Positions 8,909-17,069 of a stretch of DNA of 64,000 bases are shown here, in pieces. The stretch lies in assembly GCA_023229435.1 (NCBI GenBank), contig JALNZF010000005.1:1-64000 (forward strand). Direction: 5' to 3'. The first letter of the stretch is position 1. Each line of letters starts with the position of its first letter. This DNA is from Nitrospirota bacterium. GTDB taxonomy: Bacteria; Nitrospirota; UBA9217. Below the pieces are notes generated by a model, which worked only from the letters and a program-made list of their open reading frames with translations, did not search any database and was not told the origin of the DNA. Both the position numbers and the translations under genes were made by a program.

Positions 8909-9226
8909 ATGGAACAGGAGCAGTTATTCGCGGACGTTATCCAGGATATTCTTACGGCACGAAAGAACGGCGCACTCTATGTCAATATCCGCGAAACCAG
9001 CGAGGACATCCTCCGGATGTATTTCAAGGAAGGACAGATATATCACCTCCGGTATGGAACAGCCATAGGCAATGACTGTCTCGACATCCTCGACTATTAC
9101 AATCTCTATAGCGCCACGTTCTTTGAGGGGATAACGGCGCCGGACAAGCCTCCCGCGGACCTCCCCTCGACAAAAGAGATCCTGGCAAAGATCAGACAGC
9201 TGAACAAGAAGGTCAAGGTAACGTAG
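8909..9226 (+). CDS. Small DUF4388-like protein
   Basis: This 105-residue cytosolic protein is preceded by a strong SD (CGGAGGTG). The segment NGALYVNI...YFKEGQIYHLRYGTAIGNDCLDIL resembles the DUF4388/PatA N-terminal fold, found in bacterial regulators as a small scaffold that reads 'effector plus FKEGQI' patterns. No enzymatic residues are evident. It has no operon partner; the next gene starts 182 nt downstream. A regulatory or protein-interaction role is inference from the family. Confidence 0.6.
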   Translation: MEQEQLFADVIQDILTARKNGALYVNIRETSEDILRMYFKEGQIYHLRYGTAIGNDCLDILDYYNLYSATFFEGITAPDKPPADLPSTKEILAKIRQLNKKVKVT

Positions 9227-9408
9227 GGCACTGTTTTTTTCCGGCAATGCTGCGATCAGGTGCCGGCCGTTCTCAGAACGGATCGTGCCGCCATCCCGCA
9301 CTTCTCCGGGCGAAGAGGTATCCCCGCGTGAGCGCACTGTACGTTAATACGCCGGTGAACCAGGTTACCCGCCGCGTTTATTCTCTCTTGCGGAAAGGAG
9401 TCAATAGG

Positions 9409-10086
9409 ATGAGAATCGTCCAACTGTTCTTCATGGTACTATTACTGACAGGTTTGCAGGGCATGACCACGATTTCGATCGGCGAAACGCAGGATGTTCC
9501 GAAGGCTGTTCCGCAAATCACTGACGCCGAAAATGCGTATGCCGGTTCCAGCCTGCTCAATATCCCGCTTGTCTGGAAGCCGACGGAAACGATCAGTGCC
9601 CTGGATGCGATCGATCTGACGGCCTTTCAAAAGGCGACATTCACCATAAAACCATTCAATGATCTGAGAAAGAGGCCTTCTGAGATCGGTAAAAATGTCG
9701 AGACCAAATCTTTCGGCAAGATACGCTACGTAACCACCCGGGACAATGTCGCCGCATGGTTAACCGACAGATTCGGAAAAATTCTTTCGGAATTTGACAT
9801 CGCTGTCGTCAAAGACGGGGGCACTTTGTCGCTCGAGGCCGATGTCGTCAAATTTTACGTGACCGAAGAGTCGGCTTACAAGGCGGATATCGGTTTGAAG
9901 GTACGGATAAGGTCAAAGACTGGCGACGTGCTCTGGGAAGGAATGACCGCGGTCAGTTCCAATCGCTGGGGCAGATCCTATAATGCCGACAACTATAATG
10001 AGGCCCTGAGTAACGCCTGCATCGATGTGATCTACGCTCTTCTGAAGAACGACTCGTTCCTGCAGGCTGTGAAGACGAAAAACTGA
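9409..10086 (+). CDS. Secreted protein, possible YajG-like fold
   Basis: The start at 9409 is supported by AAAGGAGTC upstream and gives a signal peptide (RIVQLFFMVLLLTGLQGMTTISIG). The mature ~200-residue domain contains TIKPFNDLRKRPSEIGKN, AAWLTDRFGKILSEFDI and LKVRIRSKTGDVLWEG. This order of strands and helix resembles YajG/LPS-assembly-type periplasmic lipoproteins, although no lipobox cysteine is present. Function is unknown. The next gene encodes another small secreted protein on the same strand about 100 nt on. Confidence 0.6.
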   Translation: MRIVQLFFMVLLLTGLQGMTTISIGETQDVPKAVPQITDAENAYAGSSLLNIPLVWKPTETISALDAIDLTAFQKATFTIKPFNDLRKRPSEIGKNVETKSFGKIRYVTTRDNVAAWLTDRFGKILSEFDIAVVKDGGTLSLEADVVKFYVTEESAYKADIGLKVRIRSKTGDVLWEGMTAVSSNRWGRSYNADNYNEALSNACIDVIYALLKNDSFLQAVKTKN

Positions 10087-10188
10087 TCGATCTTTTTTAT
10101 GAAAATACTGTTTTAACCTTTTCACCTTCATGGTGTCTTACCATACAGCGTTGCACTGATAAAAAAACCATGAGGAGGAGGAAGAATT

Positions 10189-10497
10189 ATGAAAAGAGCC
10201 TTGATCGCAGCAGTAGCATTGTCTCTGGTATTAGCGGTATCGGCATTCGCGGCTGATGGCGGCCAGCCGCAGAATGCACCGCCACCGAATTTTGACCAGA
10301 GGAAGAGTGATATTCTGAAGATGCTCGATGGGCGGATGACCAGCCTTCAAGAGGCAAAGAATTGCATACAGGCGGCAACGAACCACGACGACATCAGGAC
10401 CTGCAGGGAAAAACACCGGGCAGAGATGATGGAGATGCGGGGGGATATGAAACAGCAGCGTGGAATGGGTGGCCCAGGTGGTCCGATGGGCAGGTAG
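10189..10497 (+). CDS. Small secreted Met/Gly-rich protein
   Basis: This 102-residue product has a clear Sec signal peptide (RALIAAVALSLVLAVSAFA) and a very strong SD (AGGAGGAGGAAG). The mature part is a short helical segment, MLDGRMTSLQEAKNCIQAATNHDDIRTCREKH, with two cysteines that could form a disulfide. A methionine- and glycine-rich tail (MMEMRGDMKQQRGMGGPGGPMG) follows. Met-rich secreted tails sometimes bind copper, which is speculation here. A perfect-stem terminator follows within 30 nt, so it is a single-gene unit, probably well expressed. Confidence 0.75.
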   Translation: MKRALIAAVALSLVLAVSAFAADGGQPQNAPPPNFDQRKSDILKMLDGRMTSLQEAKNCIQAATNHDDIRTCREKHRAEMMEMRGDMKQQRGMGGPGGPMGR

Positions 10498-10522
10498 TTC
10501 AGCGGTACAATAGTGATCCGTT

Positions 10523-10559
10523 AAAAAGCGGGATGGCCGATCGGCCATCCCGCTTTTTT
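10523..10559 (+). terminator. Perfect-stem intrinsic terminator
   Basis: AAAAAGCGGGATGGCCGA (10523-10540) is followed directly by its exact complement, ending in TTTTTT (10541-10559). The stem is GC-rich with a U tract on both strands, so it could act bidirectionally. Confidence 0.9.
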
Positions 10560-10628
10560 ATTTTAACGGCTCCGGCATATGGTATAATAACATCACGCAC
10601 TTGAAGGTCTTTCCACAAGGAGGATGGG

Positions 10629-10985
10629 ATGAGCTATTTTGAAGGCATGAAATGGGAAACGATCAAGAAGGACCTGCAAATAGGCATAGGAAAAGGCATG
10701 GTGGCCTTAAAAAAAGGCGCGATCGTTGCCCAAAAGAAAGTCGGCGAGCTCAGCGACGAGGGAAAACTTCAGTATAAGCTTTTTACGCTCAAGACAAAGG
10801 TCCACCAGGGGTTCTCTGATCTTGGCGCCCGGGTATATGTGCTCATGGGCGCCCGGACAAAAAATCCGTCGCTCGACGCGAAAGCAAGGAACATCGTCTC
10901 CCGGCTGAAGAAACTCGAGGCGCAGATCAAAGCTCTCGAATCAGGGGAAAAAACCACGGTCGCAAAAAAAACCGTCAAACGATAA
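10629..10985 (+). CDS. Small helical protein of unknown function
   Basis: This 118-residue Lys/Ala-rich protein has a strong SD (AAGGAGGATGG). It has no signal peptide and no transmembrane segment. The sequence is predicted mostly helical: IGKGMVALKKGAIVAQKKVGELSDEGKLQYKLFTLKTKV, then a C-terminal coiled-coil-like stretch VSRLKKLEAQIKALE and a Lys-rich tail. The arrangement resembles small amphipathic stress or envelope-associated proteins (YtxH-like), but I recognise no family. It stands alone after the strong terminator at 10523-10559. Confidence 0.65.
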   Translation: MSYFEGMKWETIKKDLQIGIGKGMVALKKGAIVAQKKVGELSDEGKLQYKLFTLKTKVHQGFSDLGARVYVLMGARTKNPSLDAKARNIVSRLKKLEAQIKALESGEKTTVAKKTVKR

Positions 10986-11261
10986 ATCCGCCGCTCTTTG
11001 CATCAATGACCATACCCGTTTCACATTGCAGGCGCCCGGGATCTCAAAAAGTACCCGGGGCACCCGCCCTTTTCATGCGCATTGACGGACGTTCCCTGCA
11101 GATCGATGCGGTCGACTCTCATGAACACCCGCCTGATCACCGCAGCGCCATCGAACGTGTTATTGCCGGACCACGCCCGATTCATTCTTTTGGCGCAGGC
11201 TTATGACAGTTGGACTTTTCTTGATCACGGCCCTCATGAGAAGGAAGAGAAGGGAGAATGC

Positions 11262-11513
11262 ATGATTACGCTCGTTTTTGTAATTGCAGTGGCAGCCGTA
11301 ATGGTCCTCTTTTCAGTACAAAACGCGGCGCCCGTCGTCGTTTCCTTTCTATCGTGGAAATTTGAGGCGTCACTCGCCGTTATCATACTTCTTTGCGTGC
11401 TCATCGGCATGCTGATCGGAGGTGCGACGGTTTCTTTCTGGCGCTTCAGGAGATCGATCAAAAAGAGAAGATCCATCGAACAAGGGCCGTCGGATGGCAG
11501 GCAACGGCCATGA
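11262..11513 (+). CDS. LapA-domain (DUF1049) inner-membrane protein
   Basis: This 83-residue protein has two transmembrane helices separated by the signature VQNAAPVVVSFLSWKFEASLAVIIL, then GMLIGGATVSFWRF and a basic tail. That pattern is the LapA/DUF1049 family, linked in enterobacteria to lipopolysaccharide assembly together with LapB. The start at 11262 is favoured by AAGGGAGAATG and by homologue length; an upstream frame to 11082 has no such features. It lies 40 nt upstream of glgB and may be co-transcribed with it. Confidence 0.8.
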   Translation: MITLVFVIAVAAVMVLFSVQNAAPVVVSFLSWKFEASLAVIILLCVLIGMLIGGATVSFWRFRRSIKKRRSIEQGPSDGRQRP

Positions 11514-11552
11514 CACAGAGTATCCGCAGCGCGCACTTCACCGGGAGACACC

Positions 11553-13529
11553 ATGGTAAAAAAGAAAGCAACAAAAAAAGAAACAATGCCGGCGTCAATA
11601 CGACCCGCAGGCGTCGTCCCCGGGATAAGCCTCCTGACGGAACACGACATCTACCTGTTTAAGGAAGGGAACCACTTCAGCCTCTATGACAAGCTCGGAG
11701 CGCATCCGTTGGTCCACAATACCTTGAAGGGCACGCTCTTCGCGGTCTGGGCGCCCGAGGCGGAGCGGGTTTCGGTCATTGGAGAGTTCAACGATTGGAA
11801 CAAGGAATCCCATCTGTTGAGTGCGCGCTGGGACGGGTCCGGCATCTGGGAAGGGTTCATCCCGGGTATCGAAGCAGGGGCATTCTATAAATATCACGTC
11901 ATCTCGCGCCATGCGGGTTATCGCGCCGACAAGGGGGATCCTTTTGCCTTCTGCTGGGAGGCGCCGCCGAGAACGGCTTCCATTGTCTGCGACCTTGCAT
12001 ACCAGTGGGGCGACGACGCCTGGATGAAGGACCGGCGCCGCGCAAATGACCTGAACGTCCCCTTTTCGGTCTACGAAGTTCACCTGGGTTCGTGGAGGCG
12101 GTCCCTGGAGCGGGACAACGGCTTTCTCACCTACCGGGAAATGGCGGACTCCCTCGCGGTCTACGTGAAGGAAATGGGCTTTACCCATGTGCAGTTCATG
12201 CCGGTGATGGAGCACCCGTTCTACGGGTCCTGGGGGTATCAGACCACGGGTTATTTCGCTCCATCGAGCCGGTATGGCAGCCCGCAGGACTTCATGTATC
12301 TCGTGGACCACTTGCATCAGAACGGGATCGGCGTGATCCTCGACTGGGTGCCGTCGCACTTTCCGAGCGACGAGCATGGTCTTGCCTACTTTGACGGGAC
12401 CCATCTCTATGAGCACGCGGACCCGCAAAAGGGTTTTCATCCGGACTGGAAGAGCTACATTTTTAATTACGGCAGGCACGAGGTCCGCGCCTTTCTGGTG
12501 AGCAGCGCCCTGTTCTGGCTGGAGAAATACCATATTGACGGCATCAGGATCGATGCGGTCGCGTCCATGCTCTACCTCGACTACTCGCGCAAGGAGGGAG
12601 AGTGGATCCCCAACCAGTTCGGCGGCAATGAGAACCTTGAGGCCATCACTTTCCTCAGGCGGCTGAACGAAGAGGTCTATCGCAGGTATCCCGACGTCCA
12701 GACCATTGCCGAGGAATCCACGGCCTGGCCCATGGTGTCGCAACCGGTGTATGTGGGCGGACTCGGGTTCGGGATGAAGTGGAATATGGGCTGGATGCAC
12801 GACACCCTCGCGTATTTTTCGCTTGATCCCGTGTTCCGGAAATACCATCACAATCAGCTGACCTTCAGCATCTGGTACGCCTTTTTCGAGAACTTCATGC
12901 TCTCCCTGTCCCATGACGAAGTGGTGCACGGCAAAGGCTCCCTCATGAACAAGATGCCGGGTGACGCCTGGCAGAAGTTCGCCAACATGCGGCTGCTCCT
13001 CGGATATATGTATACCCACCCGGGTAAAAAGCTCCTGTTCATGGGCGCCGAGTTCGGCCAGTGGGACGAGTGGGACCATGATAGGAGCCTTGACTGGCAC
13101 CTGCTGCAGTATCCTCCCCATCAGGCGCTCCAGACCTGGATGAAACACCTGAACATCCTGTATCGCCACGAGCCCGCGCTCTATGATCTCGACTTCGTGA
13201 ATACCGGTTTTGAGTGGGACGACATCAGCGACTGGGAGCAGAGCATCGTGAGCTATTTCCGAAAAGGGAAAGCACCCGAAGAGGTGCTCCTCGTGGTCTG
13301 CAATCTGACGCCCGTGCCGCGCCAAAACTACCGGCTCGGGGTGCCCACGGGCGGATACTGGCGCGAGATATTGAACAGCGATTCCCCCGAGTACGGCGGA
13401 AGCGGGCAGGGCAATTTCGGCGGTGTCGAGGCAACACCCGTGCCTATGCACGGAAAATATGATTCTCTTTCTATCACCCTACCGCCGCTGGGTATGGTTG
13501 TCTTTAAAAGGGAAGGGGGAAAAGGGTGA
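11553..13529 (+). CDS. glgB: 1,4-alpha-glucan branching enzyme
   Basis: GlgB introduces alpha-1,6 branches into glycogen. The 658-residue protein has an N-terminal CBM48 beta-sandwich (FAVWAPEAERVSVIGEFNDWN). A GH13 barrel follows, with nucleophile D334 in DGIRIDAVASM, acid/base E387 in AEESTAWP, and LSLSHDEVVHGK for the transition-state aspartate. A C-terminal beta domain closes the protein. The SD is GGGAGA and the length is normal for short-N-terminus GlgB. No other glycogen gene is adjacent. The next operon downstream makes a sugar-glycerate solute, so this gene could sit at the split between storage glucan and osmolyte, but it has its own terminator-like hairpin. Confidence 0.95.
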   Translation: MVKKKATKKETMPASIRPAGVVPGISLLTEHDIYLFKEGNHFSLYDKLGAHPLVHNTLKGTLFAVWAPEAERVSVIGEFNDWNKESHLLSARWDGSGIWEGFIPGIEAGAFYKYHVISRHAGYRADKGDPFAFCWEAPPRTASIVCDLAYQWGDDAWMKDRRRANDLNVPFSVYEVHLGSWRRSLERDNGFLTYREMADSLAVYVKEMGFTHVQFMPVMEHPFYGSWGYQTTGYFAPSSRYGSPQDFMYLVDHLHQNGIGVILDWVPSHFPSDEHGLAYFDGTHLYEHADPQKGFHPDWKSYIFNYGRHEVRAFLVSSALFWLEKYHIDGIRIDAVASMLYLDYSRKEGEWIPNQFGGNENLEAITFLRRLNEEVYRRYPDVQTIAEESTAWPMVSQPVYVGGLGFGMKWNMGWMHDTLAYFSLDPVFRKYHHNQLTFSIWYAFFENFMLSLSHDEVVHGKGSLMNKMPGDAWQKFANMRLLLGYMYTHPGKKLLFMGAEFGQWDEWDHDRSLDWHLLQYPPHQALQTWMKHLNILYRHEPALYDLDFVNTGFEWDDISDWEQSIVSYFRKGKAPEEVLLVVCNLTPVPRQNYRLGVPTGGYWREILNSDSPEYGGSGQGNFGGVEATPVPMHGKYDSLSITLPPLGMVVFKREGGKG

Positions 13530-13549
13530 GGCCGGGCGCGTGGGATATC

Positions 13550-13628
13550 GGGGACAATACTGGGGAGGTCTCGGACTTGCGACCCTAGGTGAATCCGGCA
13601 GTGAGTATGTTCCCCACCCCCTTTTTTT
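13550..13628 (+). terminator. Long hairpin with U tract after glgB
   Basis: GGGGACAATAC (13550-13560) pairs almost perfectly with GTATGTTCCCC (13605-13615), enclosing a 44-nt internal region that can itself fold (CGGA/TCCG). CCCCC and seven T residues follow. It probably terminates glgB. The unusually large structured loop leaves open a small-RNA role. Confidence 0.45.
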
Positions 13629-13736
13629 CAACTATCGGGGTTTACTTTTATTAAAGCCTTCGGTATACTGAATAGTATGGTGATACCGGTGAAACCGCCG
13701 TGAAAGATTGCAGATCGCTTATCATCAATCAACTAT

Positions 13737-13742
13737 TATAAT
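13737..13742 (+). promoter_or_regulatory. Possible -10 box (TATAAT) of osmolyte operon
   Basis: A consensus TATAAT lies 45 nt upstream of the terminator hairpin and about 130 nt upstream of the exchanger gene. No convincing -35 box is present at 16-18 nt, so an alternative sigma factor or an activator may be needed. Confidence 0.4.
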
Positions 13743-13786
13743 GCGGACTGACGCGCCCGACCTGGTGAAAACCTGACGGGAAAGAT

Positions 13787-13828
13787 GGCCAGAGAAAAAC
13801 ATTTCGAATGTTTCTGCTGGCCTTTTTT
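13787..13828 (+). terminator. Leader terminator/attenuator hairpin
   Basis: GGCCAG (13787-13792) pairs with CTGGCC (13817-13822), and an inner AACATT/AATGTT pair sits around a TCG loop, followed by TTTTTT. It lies between the TATAAT at 13737 and the exchanger start at 13871, where an attenuator would be expected. It could instead end an ~80-nt small RNA. Confidence 0.6.
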
Positions 13829-13870
13829 AATTTATAGAAGATCATGGCAGACTGAAGGGATGGCGATCTG

Positions 13871-14884
13871 ATGCTCCTTTTGTGGCTTCAGTTTATTTTG
13901 TGCTCCGCAGTGATCGTGTATTGCGGTACCAAATTGTCCCGATACGGGGACGTGATCGCCGAAAAGACGGGGCTTGGCCGGGCATGGGTCGGCCTCATTC
14001 TTATGGCCAGTGTAACATCATTGCCTGAGCTGATCACCGGGATCAGCTCCGTCACCATTGCCGACACCCCCGACATTGCCCTCGGAGATATCATGGGCAG
14101 TTGTGTCTTCAACCTGGCGATCATATCACTCATGGATATGCTTCACGGTCCCACCCCGATTTTTTCCAGGGTGGAGCACGGACATATCCTCTCGGCGGGT
14201 TTCGGCGTGGTCCTGATCGGTCTTACTTCCGTGTCGCTCCTGGCCGGCGAACTTATCCCGTCGTTTGGCCATATAGGCCTGTATACGCCTGCGATCCTCG
14301 TGATCTATGGTGTCGGTATAAGAAGCGTCTTCCTGTTCGAAAAGAAAAAGATCGCGACCTTCGTTGGTGAGATCTCGGAGGCCGCCCGATATGATCATAT
14401 GACGACACGGGAAACGGCGTTCAAATATGCTATAAACGCCCTTATCATCGTCGGCGCGGCCGCATGGCTCCCGTTTCTCGGAAACCGGCTTGCCGTGGAG
14501 ACCGGTCTCGGCAGGAGTTTTATTGGTACGACGTTCATCGCGATGACCACGTCGCTTCCCGAACTGGTCGTGTCAATCGCCGCGCTCAGGATCGGCGCTG
14601 CTGATATGGCCATTGCAAACCTGTTCGGAAGCAACCTCTTCAACATCTTCATTCTTGCAATCGACGATCTCGTTTATGCAAAAGGTCCTCTCCTGTCCCA
14701 TGTATCGCAGACCCACGCTGTCACCGGCCTTATGGCGGTGATCATGACGGGGATCGCCATGGTGAGTCTTACCTTCCGACTCGAGAAGAAGGCTTTCCTT
14801 CGCATTGGATGGGACGCTTTGGCGCTGATCTTCGCATATGTCATCAATATTTATTTTCAGTATGCGTTGCGGGAAACAGGATGA
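13871..14884 (+). CDS. CaCA-family sodium/calcium-type cation exchanger
   Basis: This 337-residue integral membrane antiporter has about ten helices. It contains the two inverted alpha-repeats that define the CaCA superfamily: GLILMASVTSLPELITGISS near residue 45 and GTTFIAMTTSLPELVVSIAAL near residue 220. Each carries the SLPE ion-binding glutamate and is followed by GD/GSxxFN motifs (GDIMGSCVFN and NLFGSNLFN). It should exchange Ca2+ or another cation for Na+ or H+ across the inner membrane. It is the first gene of a coupled set: its stop overlaps the next start as ATGA. This suggests ion homeostasis under salt stress is made together with a compatible solute. Confidence 0.9.
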   Translation: MLLLWLQFILCSAVIVYCGTKLSRYGDVIAEKTGLGRAWVGLILMASVTSLPELITGISSVTIADTPDIALGDIMGSCVFNLAIISLMDMLHGPTPIFSRVEHGHILSAGFGVVLIGLTSVSLLAGELIPSFGHIGLYTPAILVIYGVGIRSVFLFEKKKIATFVGEISEAARYDHMTTRETAFKYAINALIIVGAAAWLPFLGNRLAVETGLGRSFIGTTFIAMTTSLPELVVSIAALRIGAADMAIANLFGSNLFNIFILAIDDLVYAKGPLLSHVSQTHAVTGLMAVIMTGIAMVSLTFRLEKKAFLRIGWDALALIFAYVINIYFQYALRETG

Positions 14885-15699
14885 TGCCGAATATAATCAT
14901 TATTACCGATCTGGATGGGACCCTTCTCCATCCGACGACGTACTCCTTCGACGCGGCCAGACCGGCACTGAAACTGATCCGGGAGTGCGGGGTGCCGCTG
15001 ATACTCTGCTCCAGCAAGACGCGAGCGGAGCTGGAAGTCTGGCGGGATCGGCTTGAAAATCGCCATCCCTTCATTGCTGAAAACGGCGGCGGCATTTTCA
15101 TTCCCGAGGGCTACTTCCCGTTCCCCCTGGAAGGCAAGACACGCAGCGGGTACCGGGTCATTTCCCTCGGGATGCCCTACGCCGGTGTCCGCGAACAGTT
15201 CATCCGCCTCCGCGATACGCTGCAGATACCGCTAACCGGTTTCGGGGATATGACCCCGGCCGGGGTCGCGGCGCTGACCGGCCTTTCGCTCGACGAAGCA
15301 GTTCTGGCGAAACAGCGGGAATATGGAGAACCCTTCGTATTTCCCGGCGCAACGGACGAACGCGTACTGCAGGCAATCGAGGCCTCCGGCCTGAGGTGGA
15401 CTCAGGGCCGCTTGTTTCACCTTATGGGAAATCATCACAAGGGCAAGGCGGTTGCTCTTCTGCGTACGCTTTATGAGCGGGCGAAGGGACCGCTCAGTAT
15501 CGTCGGACTCGGCGACAGCCTGAACGATCTTCCTTTTCTTCTGGCCGTTGATCATCCGGTCCTGGTCCGCAGAAAGGACGGGAGTCACGATCCGAGGATC
15601 GATATTCCCGGTCTCTATCGCACCAAAAAAATAGGCCCTGCGGGATGGAACGAGGCTGTGCATAAATTAATGGGAACGGGATCAGGGATAATGCGATGA
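14881..15699 (+). CDS. MPGP-type HAD phosphatase (mannosyl/glucosyl-3-phosphoglycerate phosphatase)
   Basis: This 272-residue HAD-IIB hydrolase has the nucleophile motif DLDGTLL near residue 9, the FIAENGGGIFIP segment typical of mannosyl-3-phosphoglycerate phosphatases, and the metal-binding GLGDSLNDLPFL near residue 217. Enzymes of this group remove phosphate from glucosyl-, mannosyl- or mannosylglucosyl-3-phosphoglycerate. With GpgS and a glycosyltransferase in the same operon, that is the natural role here; the exact substrate cannot be read from sequence. It overlaps the exchanger by 4 nt (ATGA) and the glycerate kinase by another ATGA. A second ATG at 14884 is equally possible as start. 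Confidence 0.85.
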   Translation: MMPNIIIITDLDGTLLHPTTYSFDAARPALKLIRECGVPLILCSSKTRAELEVWRDRLENRHPFIAENGGGIFIPEGYFPFPLEGKTRSGYRVISLGMPYAGVREQFIRLRDTLQIPLTGFGDMTPAGVAALTGLSLDEAVLAKQREYGEPFVFPGATDERVLQAIEASGLRWTQGRLFHLMGNHHKGKAVALLRTLYERAKGPLSIVGLGDSLNDLPFLLAVDHPVLVRRKDGSHDPRIDIPGLYRTKKIGPAGWNEAVHKLMGTGSGIMR

Positions 15700-17069
15700 A
15701 AAACCGCCACCTTCTCGACATCTTCAATGCCGCGCTTGCCGCCGTTGACCCGTACCTTGCGGTGACCAGGAGCATAACATTCGAGAATACCTGTTTGCAC
15801 GCCGCAGGTGCGGCGTACGAACTCGATACCTTTGACCGTGTCCTGGTAGTCGGGGCCGGGAAGGCCACGGCGCGCATGGCTTTGGCGATTGAAGACGCAC
15901 TCGGTGACCGGATTACCGAGGGACTCATCGTCGTAAAGGAGGGCCATACTGCCCCGCTCAAGATCATCACGCAGGTGGAAGCCGCCCATCCCATTCCCAA
16001 CGAAGCAGGCGTGGAGGGCACAAAGAGGATCGTGGAGCTGGTGCGGGCTGCCAATGAGAAGACCCTCGTCATCTGTCTCTTGTCCGGCGGCGCTTCCGCG
16101 CTGCTCGTCGCGCCGATGAACGGCTTGACGCTGAACGATAAACAGGAAGTGACCTCACTGCTCCTGAAGACAGGCGCTTCCATCGAAGAGCTGAATGCCG
16201 TGCGGAAACATCTTTCCGCGGTCAAGGGAGGACGGTTCGCGAAAGCGGCATGCCCGGCACAGGTGGTGACGATGGTCCTGTCCGACGTTATCGGCGACCG
16301 GCTCGACGTGATCGCTTCGGGCCCGACCACCCGGGACAGTACGACCTTTGCCGATGCAATGGTGGTGATCGATAAATACGGGCTGAAGGAGAAAATACCA
16401 ATACGCGTGCTGTCATTTCTGGAGCGGGGAATGAAAGACCAGGAGCTTGAGACCGTGAAAAGCGGTGACTCGTGTCTTCATAAGACCAGAAATGTGATTA
16501 TCGGCGGGATTACCCTGGCCCTTTCCGCTGCAAAAGAGAAGGCCCGGCAACTCGGCTTTTCACCGGAGGTCATTACCGGGGAACTCCAGGGAGAGTCGCG
16601 TGATGCCGCCCGTTTTCTGGCAACGGCCGCGCTTCGCGCGCACGATGCGCTGAGACCGGGAGAGAGGCGATGTCTTCTCTCCGGCGGCGAGACCACGGTG
16701 ACCGTGAAGGGTCCGGGGAAGGGCGGCAGGAACCAGGAGCTTGCACTGGCCTTTGCCCTGAAGATCGAGGGGCTAACCGGGGTGTCCCTGCTGTCGGCTG
16801 GCACCGATGGCACCGACGGACCGACCGATGCCGCAGGCGCCATCGTTGACGGGAGCACCGCATCACATGCGCGTGCTTTAGGCATAGACCCTGTCCGCTG
16901 TCTCGACTATAATGACTCGTACCTGTTCTTCCAGCGCTTCGACGCGTTGTCAGGTAACAAGAGCCATGTCATAACAGGACCCACGGGAACGAATGTCATG
17001 GACCTCCAGATCATGCTACTTGAAAAAAGCGGCGATTCTGAGAAGGAATTGGCAAAAAAGGGAGCGTGA
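15696..17069 (+). CDS. Glycerate kinase (MOFRL/DUF4147 family)
   Basis: This 457-residue enzyme of the GckA/TtuD class phosphorylates D-glycerate, typically to 2-phosphoglycerate. Visible motifs are VVGAGKATARMALAIED, LLSGGASALLVAP, LSDVIGDRLDVIASGPT, and in the C-terminal MOFRL domain GGETTVTVKGPGKGGRNQELALA and GTDGTDGPTDAAG. Its place between the phosphatase and glycosyltransferase suggests it recycles glycerate released when glucosylglycerate-type solutes are broken down, or primes the phosphoglycerate acceptor (inference). Junctions on both sides are 4-nt overlaps, pointing to translational coupling. Confidence 0.9.
   Translation: MKNRHLLDIFNAALAAVDPYLAVTRSITFENTCLHAAGAAYELDTFDRVLVVGAGKATARMALAIEDALGDRITEGLIVVKEGHTAPLKIITQVEAAHPIPNEAGVEGTKRIVELVRAANEKTLVICLLSGGASALLVAPMNGLTLNDKQEVTSLLLKTGASIEELNAVRKHLSAVKGGRFAKAACPAQVVTMVLSDVIGDRLDVIASGPTTRDSTTFADAMVVIDKYGLKEKIPIRVLSFLERGMKDQELETVKSGDSCLHKTRNVIIGGITLALSAAKEKARQLGFSPEVITGELQGESRDAARFLATAALRAHDALRPGERRCLLSGGETTVTVKGPGKGGRNQELALAFALKIEGLTGVSLLSAGTDGTDGPTDAAGAIVDGSTASHARALGIDPVRCLDYNDSYLFFQRFDALSGNKSHVITGPTGTNVMDLQIMLLEKSGDSEKELAKKGA

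Noticed and set aside
9247..9408. In-frame extension upstream of the secreted protein start at 9409
   Set aside because: It would bury the signal peptide and SD inside the gene, and the extension is Arg-rich and non-conserved in appearance.
11595..13451. 618-codon open frame antisense to glgB
   Set aside because: It is the mirror of a highly conserved gene in a GC-rich codon frame, with no SD and no recognisable domains.
13589..13599. GGTGAATCC resembling part of the c-di-AMP riboswitch
   Set aside because: The other conserved blocks of that riboswitch are missing, and the segment lies in the loop of the glgB terminator hairpin.
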